From Schoenoplectus triqueter (lineage: Eukaryota > Streptophyta > Magnoliopsida > Poales > Cyperaceae): DNA of 46,179 bases. The translations under genes and the position numbers were made by a program. The stretch lies in assembly GCA_964058805.1 (NCBI GenBank), contig CAXKVV010000524.1:1-46179 (forward strand). The letters are read 5' to 3'. Shown piece after piece: positions 24,501 to 35,133 of this stretch. The notes below the pieces were generated by a model. It saw only the letters and a list, made by a program, of their open reading frames with translations. It was not told the DNA's origin and did no database searches. The first letter of the stretch is position 1. Each line of letters begins with the position of its first letter.

Positions 24501-26708
24501 TTTGGCTGCATAACTGTACATGATTTCGTATAAATTAATATAATTACTCCTAATTACTTCTTTTAAAAGATTTTTCAATTAACACTTTGATATGAATATT
24601 ATACGGTACTAATTTTTCACAAAACATAAGTAAGATGCATTAAAAACTAATATTTTAAAAAGTTGTTTGAGTTTTCAAAACTTTGCCCTCATAACTACAC
24701 ATAATTTCCTAGAAATTAACATAACTACTCCTAAATGCGCCTATTATAAAGTTGTCCAATTAAAAATACGATATGAATATTCTATAATGCTAATTTTACA
24801 CAAAACATAAGTAAGATGCATTAAAAACTGCTGTTTAAACAAGTTGTTTGGCTTTATGAAATTTTTTGGCCACACAACCTCACATAATTTCTCATAAATT
24901 AATATAATAACTCCTAAATATGCCTATTATAAGATTTTCCAATTAAAACTTTGATATGAATATTCTACAGCACTAATTTTGCACAAAACATAAGTAAGAT
25001 GCGTTAAAAACTTCTGTTTAAAAATGTAGTTTGGCTTGATGAAATTTTTTGGCCGCATAACTTCTCATAATTTGGTGCAAATTAATATAATTACTTCGAA
25101 CTATGCCTATTATAAGATTGTTCAATTAACATTTCAAAATGAATATTTTAGGGCACTATTTTTCCTCAAAATATAAGTAAGATGCATTAAAAACTGCTAT
25201 TTAAATAAGTTAAGTTTTCAAACATTTTTGGCCTCATAACTACATATAATTTCGTAAAAAATGACCTAATCACTCCTAATTATGCCCATTAAAATATTAT
25301 CCAATTAACACTTCGATGTGAACATTTTACCACACTAATTTTGCACGAGAAATTAGTAGGATGCATTATAAACAGTTGTTTAAACAAGTTGTTTGTGTTT
25401 TTCAGAATTTATGGCCACATAAGTACACATAATTTTCTTGCAAATTAATATAATTACTCCTAATTATGCCTATTATAAGATTTTTTAATTAACACTGCGA
25501 TATGAATGTCCAACGACACTAATTTTTCAATAAACATATGTAAGATATATTATAAACCGCTGTTTAAATAAGTTATTTATGATTTTTAACAGCTTTTGAC
25601 TCATGAATCATAACTACACATAATTTCATAAAAATTAATATAATTACTCCAAATTATACCTATTAGAAGATTATCCAATTTACACTTCAATATGAACATT
25701 GTACCACACAAATTTACACAAAACATAAATAAGATTCATTAAAAACAGTGTTTTAAACAAGTTGTTTGAATTTTTTACAATCTTTGACCGCAAAATTACA
25801 CATAATTTTTTATAAATTAATATATCTACTCCTAAGAATGCCTATTATTAGATCTTCTTATTAAAACTTCGATTTGAATATTCTACGACACTCTTCTTGC
25901 ACAAAACATAAGTAAGATGCATTAAAAACAGCTATTTAAATAAGTTATTTGAGTTTTTCAAAAATATTGGCCGCATAACTACACCTAATTTCTTATAAAT
26001 TAATATAATTACTCTTAAATATGCTTATTTTAAGATTTTCTAATTAAAAGTTTGATGTGAATATTCTACAACAATAATTTTGCACAAAGCGTAAGTAAGA
26101 TGTATTAAAAACTGTTGTTTAAGAAGTTGTTTGATCTTTCTAAAATTTTTAGCCGCATAACTGTAAATAATTTCATATAAATTAATATAATTATTCCTAA
26201 TTACGTCTTTTATAAGATTTTTCAATTAACACTTTGATATTATTATTCCACAATGCCATTGTTTCACAAAACATAAGTAATATGCATTAGATACTGCTAT
26301 TTAAAAAAGATGTTTGAGTTTTCAACATTTTTGCCCTCATAACAACACATAATTTCATGGAAATTACTATAACTACTCCTAATTATGTCTATTATAAAGT
26401 TGTCCAATTGAAATTTCGATATGAATATTCTATAACGCTAATTTTGTATAAAACATAAGTATGATGGGTAAAAAACTACCGTTTAAACAAGTTGTTTGGC
26501 TTTATTAATTAAACTATTGTTTAAACGGCTACTTATAATTTCATGAAAATTAATATAATTACTCCTAATTATTCCTATTAGAAGATTATCAAATTAATAC
26601 ATTCAATATGAATATTCTACGACATTAAGTTTGCACAAAACATAAGTAAGATGCATTAAAAAATAGCAGTTTAAACTAGTTGATCGAGTTTTTCAAAATT
26701 TTGCCGCA
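12532..26708. repeat. Tandem satellite array, monomer about 182 bp, AT-rich
   Basis: Landmarks such as TTCGATATGAATATTCTACG, GCACAAAACATAAGTAAGAT and CATAACTACACATAATTTC recur every 180-184 bp (for example CGATATGAATATTC near 13495, 13675, 13857, 14039, 14220, 14403 and 14587). About 78 monomers are present, diverged by substitutions and small indels. Distinct monomer types recur in fixed order, giving eight-monomer blocks of about 1.45 kb at roughly 20.19-21.64, 21.64-23.09 and 25.06-26.51 kb, and a more diverged one from 14.69 kb. The monomer length is nucleosome-like, as in many plant centromeric or heterochromatic satellites. The small open frames in it are by-products. It begins directly after an LTR end. 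Confidence 0.95.
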
Positions 26709-26845
26709 TAATTCCCTATTTCCATTATAGAAGATATCTTAGATGAATTGCAAGAGTCAAGGCCTACACGCTACTTATTAATAGGTTGCTTCTTTTAAGG
26801 TCTATTTTGAAACATTCTCCGATCAAGTGGATACATTAGTGGAGG
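26709..26845 (+). mobile_element. Short foreign insert in the satellite with a Gypsy RT-like peptide
   Basis: The satellite breaks off at CCGCATAA and resumes at about 26846 with CTATATATAATTTCATGC. The first codons, from 26712, read FPISIIEDILDELQ, which resembles the conserved FPIPxIDxLLDEL segment of Ty3/Gypsy reverse transcriptase. The frame ends at a stop after 28 codons. The remaining 80 bases or so are unassigned. No target duplication is evident, so it may be captured filler DNA rather than a transposition. Confidence 0.45.
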
Positions 26846-27469
26846 GACTATATATAATTTCATGCAAATTAATATAATTACTTCAAATTATGCCTAATAT
26901 AAGATTATCTAATTAAAACTTCGATATGAATATTCTATGATGTTAATTTGGCACAAAACATAAGTAAGATGCATTAAAAACTGTTGTTTAAACAAGTTTG
27001 ACTTTTTTTTAAATTTTGGCCCATAAATGCACATAATTTCATGAAAAATATTATATTTACTCCTAATTATGTCTATTATAAGATTTTTTTCATTCACACT
27101 TCGATATGAATATTCTATGACACTATTTTTTTCCAAAACATAAGTAAGATACATTAGAAACAGCTATTTAAAAAAAGTTATATTTCAACATTTTTTTAGC
27201 CCCATAACTACAAATAATTTAGTGAAAATAGATATAATCAATCCTAATTATGCCTATTAAAAGATTATCTAATTAACATATGAATATTCTACAACACTAA
27301 TTCTGCATAAAACATAAGTAAGAGGCTTTAAAAATAGCTGTTTAAATAAGTTGTTTGAGTTTTATAAAAATTTTGGCCGCATAATTACACTTAATTTCTT
27401 ATAAATTAATATAATTACTCCTAAGCATGCTATTATAAAATCTTCTAATTAAAACTTCGATAATAATTT
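26846..27469. repeat. Satellite array, continued (about 3.4 monomers)
   Basis: This has the same monomer as 12532-26708, with landmarks CGATATGAATATTCTATGA and AAAACATAAGTAAGATGCAT. It ends at a junction whose exact base is ambiguous, because satellite and following LTR share TGCACAAAACA. Confidence 0.92.
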
Positions 27470-28014
27470 TGCACAAAACAATCTTCTTTGATTTGTCGAT
27501 TTGCAAAACAATCTTGAATTTTACAATTTGCCTTGTTTGAGTTTTGTGCAGGGAATAACATGCAAATGGACTAGTGCACAAGAATTAAGACTAGTACTGG
27601 GATATAAGAGCTTAATCAAGACTGCATTAGGCTTAGGTTTAGTTAGACTCAAACTGGGTTGAATTGGTCAAGATAAATTGAGCTTAAACAACAAGAAAAG
27701 TGTTTATGCCCAATGAATCGTTATAACGGTTCAGTAATCGTTATAACGGTTCATCTCAATACTCAAAAATATTCTAAAAGAAACCAGAGTGTATTGTTAT
27801 GTAACGATTCATTTGTGAAGTTTCTCTCTAGTAAAACAAAACTTTCGTTACAACGATTTGTGAAACATATAACGATTTAGTAATCGTTACAATGATTCAT
27901 GAAACGTATAACGACTTGATAAATCGTTATAACGTTTCAGCTCAGTTGATCCAACGGTTATTCTTTCTAAACCGTTATAACGGTTCAGGCCAAAAGAAGT
28001 TGTTAAGTGTAACA
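27470..28014 (+). mobile_element. Truncated copia LTR (5' half), plus orientation
   Basis: This matches the start of the LTR at 41168-42361 read in reverse complement: shared blocks include ATCTTCTTTGATTTGT, CCTTGTTTGAGTTTTGTG, GCTTAATCAAGACTG, TTAGGCTTAGGTTTAG and CATCTCAATACTCAAAAATA. It stops after about 545 bp at AAGTTGTTAAGTGTAAC, where satellite-like AACTTC follows, interrupted by the next insertion. Four exact CGTTATAACG decamers (27719, 27739, 27925, 27973) lie in what would be the U3 promoter region. Confidence 0.82.
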
Positions 28015-30423
28015 ACTTCTGTTAAACCGTGAAATTTAAATTAAGAAATAATGATAATGAACATAATAAATAAATTAAATTAACATAAACTAGTAAATAA
28101 CAATATAAATATATATATATGTAATAAAAAAAATCAATTTTTAAATTAAAATAAATAATAAATCAATAATTAGAATTTGTTAATTAATTAGCTAAGAAAA
28201 ACTCGATTTATCAAAAACATAGAATTTTAACTAAGAAATATAAAGGACTGATCGATTAAATTCGAAAACTGATCAGACATGCAATTATCCATTTGACGCT
28301 GGTCAATTTGATGTATTACTTCTATTAATTTAAAATTTGAGAATCAATGATTATCAATTAATAAAATTTGAGAATTTGATGGTCATGCGAATGACTGTAC
28401 GTATTCGATCACGAAAAATTTATTTGATTTCAAAGTCAAAGACTCTCTCTCTCCCTTTCCTTTCTTTATTTTCTGTCTTTTCCTGTCTCTCCCTCCCTCT
28501 ACCCCCGTTTCCCTCTTTTTCTCCGTTGCGTCACCCCTATCTCCCCTCTCACTCCATCAACGCCTCAACCTCCCTCTCACGTTCCCTTTCCTTCTACTGC
28601 TCTCTCCCTTTCTCTTGCGAGACCGCCCCCTACTTCTCTTCTTTTCTCCCCCGTCGAAGGCACCTCCTCTGGGTTACTTTCTTACTGATCTCCTTCCCTT
28701 CCTTCTCATTTTCATTTGTCTTTTCTTTTTGTTCCTGTCGACACAATATGAGAAAACACTCCTCTCCCTCAACCGATCGTCGCGCGTCTCGCCTCCAGCC
28801 TCTTTGAGCCCGGTCACCACACCAGCAAAGGCGGCGCCGAGTGACACCCCTCTGGGCCATTATCCGGGCACCGCCTTCGCCACTGTGCCACCCCTATGTC
28901 CCGACTTTGCTGCCAAAAATCTCACTGCGCCACTAACTCGAGGTCAAACCGCCTGGCACAAGGCACCCCTCTGCCTCACCCTTGGCTCACGAGCTGGCCG
29001 CGCAATACCCTCGGTAACCTCTTTCCTTATTTTCCCGGTTGTGTGAGCCGTGTGTTGGGCTGAGCCTGACCTTATCTTGTTTTGTGGTTGTTGTGTCAGG
29101 TGTGTTTTAGTGATTGCTTGTTGTTTGGGCTCGGTATCCATTCGTACCAGTGGTACCAATATTTTTATTTATGTGTGCTTGTTGGGTGGCCTCATGGCTT
29201 ATTATTAGTTGCTTGAAATCGGTTGTTCTGCTGGTGATTTATTACTGGTCTATGCCGCTGTTGCGGTCTGCTCTTGGGTTATTATTGTGCCTTGGTACAC
29301 TGGTACCGATTATTACAAGTGATGCGAGGTGTCACCTTATCTTGCTGGAAATCGTTGCTGATCCATGTAATCTGATATGTTCTTGTTTGAGCTCGTGCTT
29401 TGCATTAATTGTGCGATTCTATTTGTTTGCTTCCATTTGCTTGAGCAATTAGTGTTGTTGCCTTAAGCCCCTTCTTGCTTACTATTTGTGGTTTCTCCTT
29501 TGGTACATTGGTACCGACTGGTACCGATGAGGCGAAGGCATAGTCCCGATCACCTTGCTGGTTTGAGTTTGTATTCATTTGGCTAGTCCAACTGACCCAT
29601 TTTGTTGTCTTATACTAGTATGTCGTTGGTACTGATTTGGGTCACTTATGGTTGATTGGGTATTTCTCCGATGAGAACAGATAGGCACACGTGTGGTTAT
29701 TGGTTCTAAATTATATCTGGTTGTGCCTGGTTCTGAAATTTTGATTAACCTTGCGTCTTGTTGTCTCATTGTCCCTAAATTAATGCTTATTCTGTCACGA
29801 AATTGTGCTTTTTGATAAATTGAGGGGCTAAGTTGAATGAATGTGATAATGCTCTCATTTATGGGTTATAAGCGTATAACAACACCTTGACGGATAATCA
29901 TAATTGAACGGATACGAAAAATAAATTGATCGAGTTAAATGGGCCGAAAGGTATAAGCGGGTTGAAAGTATGAATTGATTAATTAGCAAGTGTCGTAGAC
30001 TTAAAAACATGCGCAACTAATAATTAATTAATACTTAAAGCTGAATATGGAAGATGATTACATGATCTGCCTCCATAATGAAAATCCGAACAGATACAGT
30101 GGTTTCAGAGGTAGCCTATGATCCCAAACACATTAAAACACCAACACATTTAATTAAATAAAAACATTAATTAAATTTAAGTTTAATTAAATTATTTTTC
30201 TTTTAATTTGATTTGTATTTTTAATTCTAGTTTTATATAATATATTTTCTAATTAATGAAAATAATATTAAAATATAAAATGGGATATAATTAAAGAATA
30301 TGATATAAATAATTAGGGGTTATAAAATAATAACTAAAGGATAATAATAATTTATAATATAAAATATATATTAATCAACTTCTCTATTTTAATAATTGAA
30401 TAACATTAATTAATATATATAAA

Positions 30424-30826
30424 GAGTGAGGCTATGGTGCTTCGCGAAGCACAAAACCTCCCGTGCTTCGCGTCCGTATCTCGAATTTGAAAGTTCATAC
30501 GCCTGATCCAAACCGTTGAACATGATCTTCATATTGAACTATCTTTGGAGATCAAAATTTATATTTTTTTGATTTTTTTTGCTATTTTTTAGATGGGTAC
30601 AAAATCGCTAGTTTTGGATAGTGCAAAAATCGTTAGATCAGCAAATTTTATACTCATTTAAAAAATAGCAAAAAAATTCAAAAAAATATAAAATTTGATC
30701 TCCAAAGATATTTCAATATGAAGATCATGTTCAACGGTTTGGATCGAGCGTATGAACTTTCAAATTCGAGATACGGACGCGAAGCACGGGAGGTTTTGTG
30801 CTTCGCGAAGCACCATAGCCTCACTC
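30424..30826. mobile_element. Foldback (Mutator-like) MITE, 403 bp, 10-bp TSD
   Basis: Both ends read GAGTGAGGCTATGGTGCTTC inward. Arms of roughly 185 bp are nearly identical in inverted orientation around a short centre, so the whole element folds into one hairpin. It is flanked by a perfect direct repeat TATATATAAA at 30414-30423 and 30827-30836. Duplications of 9-10 bp are typical of Mutator-like elements. Each arm also contains the small palindrome GCTTCGCGAAGC. No coding sequence is present. Confidence 0.88.
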
Positions 30827-31971
30827 TATATATAAATACCAATTAATCAATTTCTCTATTTAATAATAGAATAATATTAATAAATATATAAATATATACT
30901 AATCAATTTTTCTATTTTTAATAAGAACAATATTAATTATATAATATTATATATTAATAAATTTCTCTATTCCTAAATTATTAATTATCCTAATTATAAA
31001 TTTAATTTAATTAAATGATAATAATTAGTTAGCTTAATTAATCAAAATAAAATTTAAATCAATTATATTAAATCAAAATAAATATAATCTTAAAATATGA
31101 ACTTAAATAATGATAATTTCCATTGAGGGTCCGGTATACCCTGACCAAACCAGACCCAATATGTTTAGGATACTCGCCAATTTAATCTATTTTGACTTCA
31201 TAGGTTTTCAAAAATATCTTGACGAGCTGACAACCAAATACACTCAGGATGAGATGGCTGAAAAGATCATGAGCGCTACCGACCCGATCGAATTATTCTC
31301 AGGTACAGTTTCCTGGGATTTGATTTTCTTTCTCCAGAATTAGGAATCTAAACCGAAAATAAAATATTTTTAAAATAAATCTGAAATGCAGTATTTTTCT
31401 GACTAAAATTGATTAGAGACCAAATTTTGAGCTGTCATATGCATTCGGTAATTGACCAGCATTTTTGGGGCCTACCTGCATTCGCATGCCATATCATATC
31501 ATGCTGCATGTAGATATGATAGGAGTAGGACTCGGGAAATAGTCCCGAGATAGGATTATGTTAGAGTTAAATAAATAAAGTTATAGATTATAATTAGTAG
31601 ATTAATATTATTAATATCATTGATTATTAATTAAGTTAGGCAATTAATCACGAAAATACATGGAAGTGCTGAGAGGCAGGCCGGGTGATCTCAGTCTGAG
31701 GTTGCCTTGTATAACCAGACCAACGAGTTATATTCCTTTGGTCTGTATATACACTGCGCACCTTTGCTTGTCAGTTATCCACTGACCCCGTCATTTGGCG
31801 GGTTCGGCCGTGCCAGAGTGTTTTTCTTCTGATCAATATTATATTTTTATTATTCTTAACATGATTAAGATTTTTAAATTCAAATTTGAGCGATTAGGAT
31901 ACCATGTCTTTCAGTGTTTAGTGTGGACGGCCATATCCGAGTTTGGATTCTACCCTATGTTGTTATTTCTC

Positions 31972-32215
31972 GGGATGCGATCCTCTAGCCCCTAGTGGGT
32001 ACAGTGTAGGCTCCCATTTATTTCATAGGTCATTTTGTCATATCTCGGGATGCGGTCCTCTGGCCCCTGGTTGGTACAGTGTAGGCTCCCATTTAGGATG
32101 CGGTCCTCTGGCCCCAGTTTGGTACAGTGTAGGCTCCCATCTGTATTATATTTTATTTTATCATTTCTTGGGATGCGGTCCTCTGGCCCTTGGTTGGTAC
32201 AGTGTAGGCTCTCAT
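31972..32215. repeat. GC-rich minisatellite, four copies
   Basis: A unit of about 48 bp starting GGGATGCGGTCCTCTGGCCC and containing GGTACAGTGTAGGCTC occurs at about 31972, 32047, 32095 and 32170. Three copies are followed by a variable AT-rich tail. It lies inside the giant LTR-like insertion. Confidence 0.9.
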
Positions 32216-32406
32216 TTGTATTAGTTTTCGATTTGTTATTTCCTAAGTAGCTATCTCCTTTTGACGATATGACAACTGAAGACATACTTATCCGCTTGCT
32301 TTTATTTTGTAAGGTGAATTATCAGATTTAGCAGACCAGAGTACGTACCTATCGCCTCGGGAAACCGAATTGCCGTTTATGCGGTATTGGCGCCGCATAA
32401 ACATAA

Positions 32407-32495
32407 AGTCCTAAGTTCGTAAGTTGGGTCGCTGGTGGCGCCCGTTTAGGCAAGGCCCAAGTTTGTAAGTTGGGACGCTGGTGGCGCCCGCTTGA
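32407..32495. repeat. Direct repeat pair with GCTGGTGGCGCCCG core
   Basis: Two successive copies of a unit reading (A/T)AAGTTCGTAAGTTGGG, then CGCTGGTGGCGCCCG, lie about 50 bp apart in the 3' part of the giant LTR-like insertion. GGCGCC is palindromic. Confidence 0.75.
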
Positions 32496-33195
32496 GATAG
32501 ATCTGGTGATTTGCAAATCGGGATATTTATTTCGGGTGTTTGATTTTCATACCTTATGCTTTATATTATATTATTATTATTTTCCTCAAATTCTCTATTT
32601 CGGGTTTAATTGCCATTTCATGTCATTCATGTAGGTGTTTTCTCAAACATGTATAAAAGAATAATACATCAATATATATTAATTCAATTATAATGCATTT
32701 AAAATACAATATCGATATTTAGGTCCAGTCTAGGAAAGAAGATCAAATCTTAAGGCTGGATCTAAATCCGTACTGAGTAAATTTTAAATTACTCACGTTT
32801 TCACGGTGGTTGTGGGATCCAGATACACAGGTGTGGGATGATTTTTGGATGAGAGAGTGTTAGGTGCAGTCCTGCGTGATATCAGAGGTGCTTCGCCGCA
32901 TCAACACAGGCGGGTAGATGATTAGGACTTATCGGGTATCGGGTTTTTATTTCTTTCTTTGGGTTTTATTTGAGATATTTTACTACCCATTCTGATGGAG
33001 TTAGCCCCGCCGGTGTCTGGCGTTGTACTTTACTGTATATTCTGGACTGTTATTATCTTGTACTGTTATTATTATTTTGTTTATTCTGATGTTTATCTTA
33101 TTTTATTCATTTAGCCTTTCGTACGCACGTCTCATCGTGTGTACGTGGCGGGATTAATCACCCCTAATCCGATTTATTATTTTTGGAGTGTGACA

Positions 33196-35133
33196 ACTTC
33201 GATATGAATATTCTACGACACTACGTTTGCACAAAATATAAGTAAGATGCATTAAAAAATAACAGTTTAAACTAGTTGATGGAGTTTTATAAAAAAATTC
33301 TACATAACTACATATGATTTCGTACAAATTAATATAATTACTCTTAATTATTCCTATTATAAGATTATCAAATTAAAACTTTCATATGAATATTCTATGA
33401 TGCTAATTTGGCACAAAACATAATTAAGATGCGTTGAAAACTACTGTTTAAAGAATTTGTTTGACTTTTGTAAAAAATTTGGCCCCATAAATACACATAA
33501 TTTCATGAAAATTAATATAATTACTCCTAATTATGCCTATTATAAGATTGTATAATTAACACTTTGATATGAATATTCTACGACACTACTTTTCCCCAAA
33601 ACATAACTAAGATGCATTAGAAATAACTATTTAAAAAAGTTAATTGAGTATTTTAATATTTTTGACCCCATAACTACACATAATTTAGTGAAAATTAAAA
33701 TAATCGCTCCTAATTATGCCTATTAAAAGATTATCTAATTAACACTTCAATATTAAAATTCTACAACACTAATTCTGCACAAAACATAGGTAAGAGACTT
33801 TAAAACAGCTGTTTAAACAAGTTGTTTGAGTTTTATAAAAAAATTGACCGCATAATTAAATATAATTTCTTACAAATTAATATAATTATTCTTAAGCATA
33901 CCTATTATAAGATCTTCTAATTAACACTTCGATTGAATTTTATAATTTTTTTGCTGCATAACTATATATGATTTCGTAAAAAATAATATAATTACTCCTA
34001 ATTATGCCTATTAGAAGATTATCCAATTAATACTTCGATATGAATATTCTATGACACTAAGTTTGCACAAAACATAAGTAAGATGCATTAAAAAATAATA
34101 ATTTAAACTAGTTGATCAAGGTTTTCAAAGTTTTTACCGCATAACTATATATAATTATTCCTAATTATGCCTATTAAAATATTATCTAATTAACACTTCA
34201 ATATGAATATTCTACAATACTAATTATGCACAAAACATAAGTAGGAGGCTTTAAAAATAACTGTTTAAACAAGTTGTTTGAGTTTTATAAAAAAATTGGC
34301 CGCATTATTACACATAATTTCTTATAAATTAATATTATTATAATTACTCCTAAGAATGCCTATTATAAGATCTTCTAATTAAAATTTCAATATGAATATT
34401 CTACGAAACTAATTTTGCACAAAACATAAATAAGATGCATTAAAAACAGCTGTTTAAACAAGTTAGTTGAGTTTTTTAAAAATTTTGGCTGCATAACTAC
34501 ACATAATTTCTTATAAATTAATATAATTACTCCTAAATATGTCTATTATAAGATTTTTCAATTAAAACTTTGATATGAATATTCTACAATACTAATTTTG
34601 TACAAAACATAAGATGCATAAAAATTATTGTTTAAACAAGTTGTTTGATCTTTGCAAATTTTTTGGTCGCATAACTATACATAATTTCATATAAATTAAT
34701 ATAATTAATCCTAGTTACGTTTTTTATAAGATTTTTCAATTAACACATTGATATGAATATTCTACGATGCCAATTTTTCATAAAACATAAGTAATGTGCA
34801 TTTGAAACTGCTATTTAAAAAAATTATTGGAGTTTTCAACACTTTTGCCCTCATAACTACATGTAATTTCATGAAAATTAATATAACTACTCCTAATTAT
34901 GTCTATTATAAGTTGTCTAATTGAAACTTTGATATGAATATTCTATAATGCTAATTTTTTATAAAACATAAGTAAGATAGGTTAAAAACTGATGTTTAAA
35001 CAAGTTATTTGGCTTTATTAAAAATTTGACCGCACAACTACACATAATTTCGTATAAATTAAAATAATTACTCCTAATTATGTCTATTATAAGATTGTCC
35101 TATTAAAACTTCGATATGAATATTCCATGGCAT
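33196..35133. repeat. Satellite array, continued (about 10.6 monomers)
   Basis: The same 182-bp monomer resumes right after the giant LTR and runs to TATTCCATGGCAT, where the second giant insertion starts. One monomer near 33930-33960 is truncated. Confidence 0.93.

Larger units (their letters stand above)
28020..33195 (+). mobile_element. Giant LTR-like insertion (solo LTR or non-coding LARD), 5.2 kb, TSD ACTTC
   Basis: The element begins TGTTAAACCGTGAAATTT and ends TTTTTGGAGTGTGACA. It is flanked by the perfect 5-bp duplication ACTTC at 28015-28019 and 33196-33200, and satellite resumes immediately (ACTTCGATATGAATATTC). It contains a CT-rich tract at 28437-28740, a GC-richer section with scattered GGTACC motifs, a foldback insert at 30424-30826 and minisatellites at 31972-32480. 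I found no primer-binding site, polypurine tract, gag/pol frame or second internal LTR copy, so a very long solo LTR (about 4.8 kb without the insert) fits best. Open frames inside it (28337-29046, 31110-31343) match no family I know. Confidence 0.7.

Noticed and set aside
22622..26225. Two near-identical 61-codon minus-strand frames 3418 bp apart, as a conserved small protein
   Set aside because: Both lie wholly in the satellite and are explained by block duplication of monomers; other monomers break the frame.
28337..29046. Plus-strand open frames of 143-156 codons
   Set aside because: They translate a CT-rich tract (Ser/Pro/Phe/Leu) within the giant LTR-like insertion, with no family resemblance.
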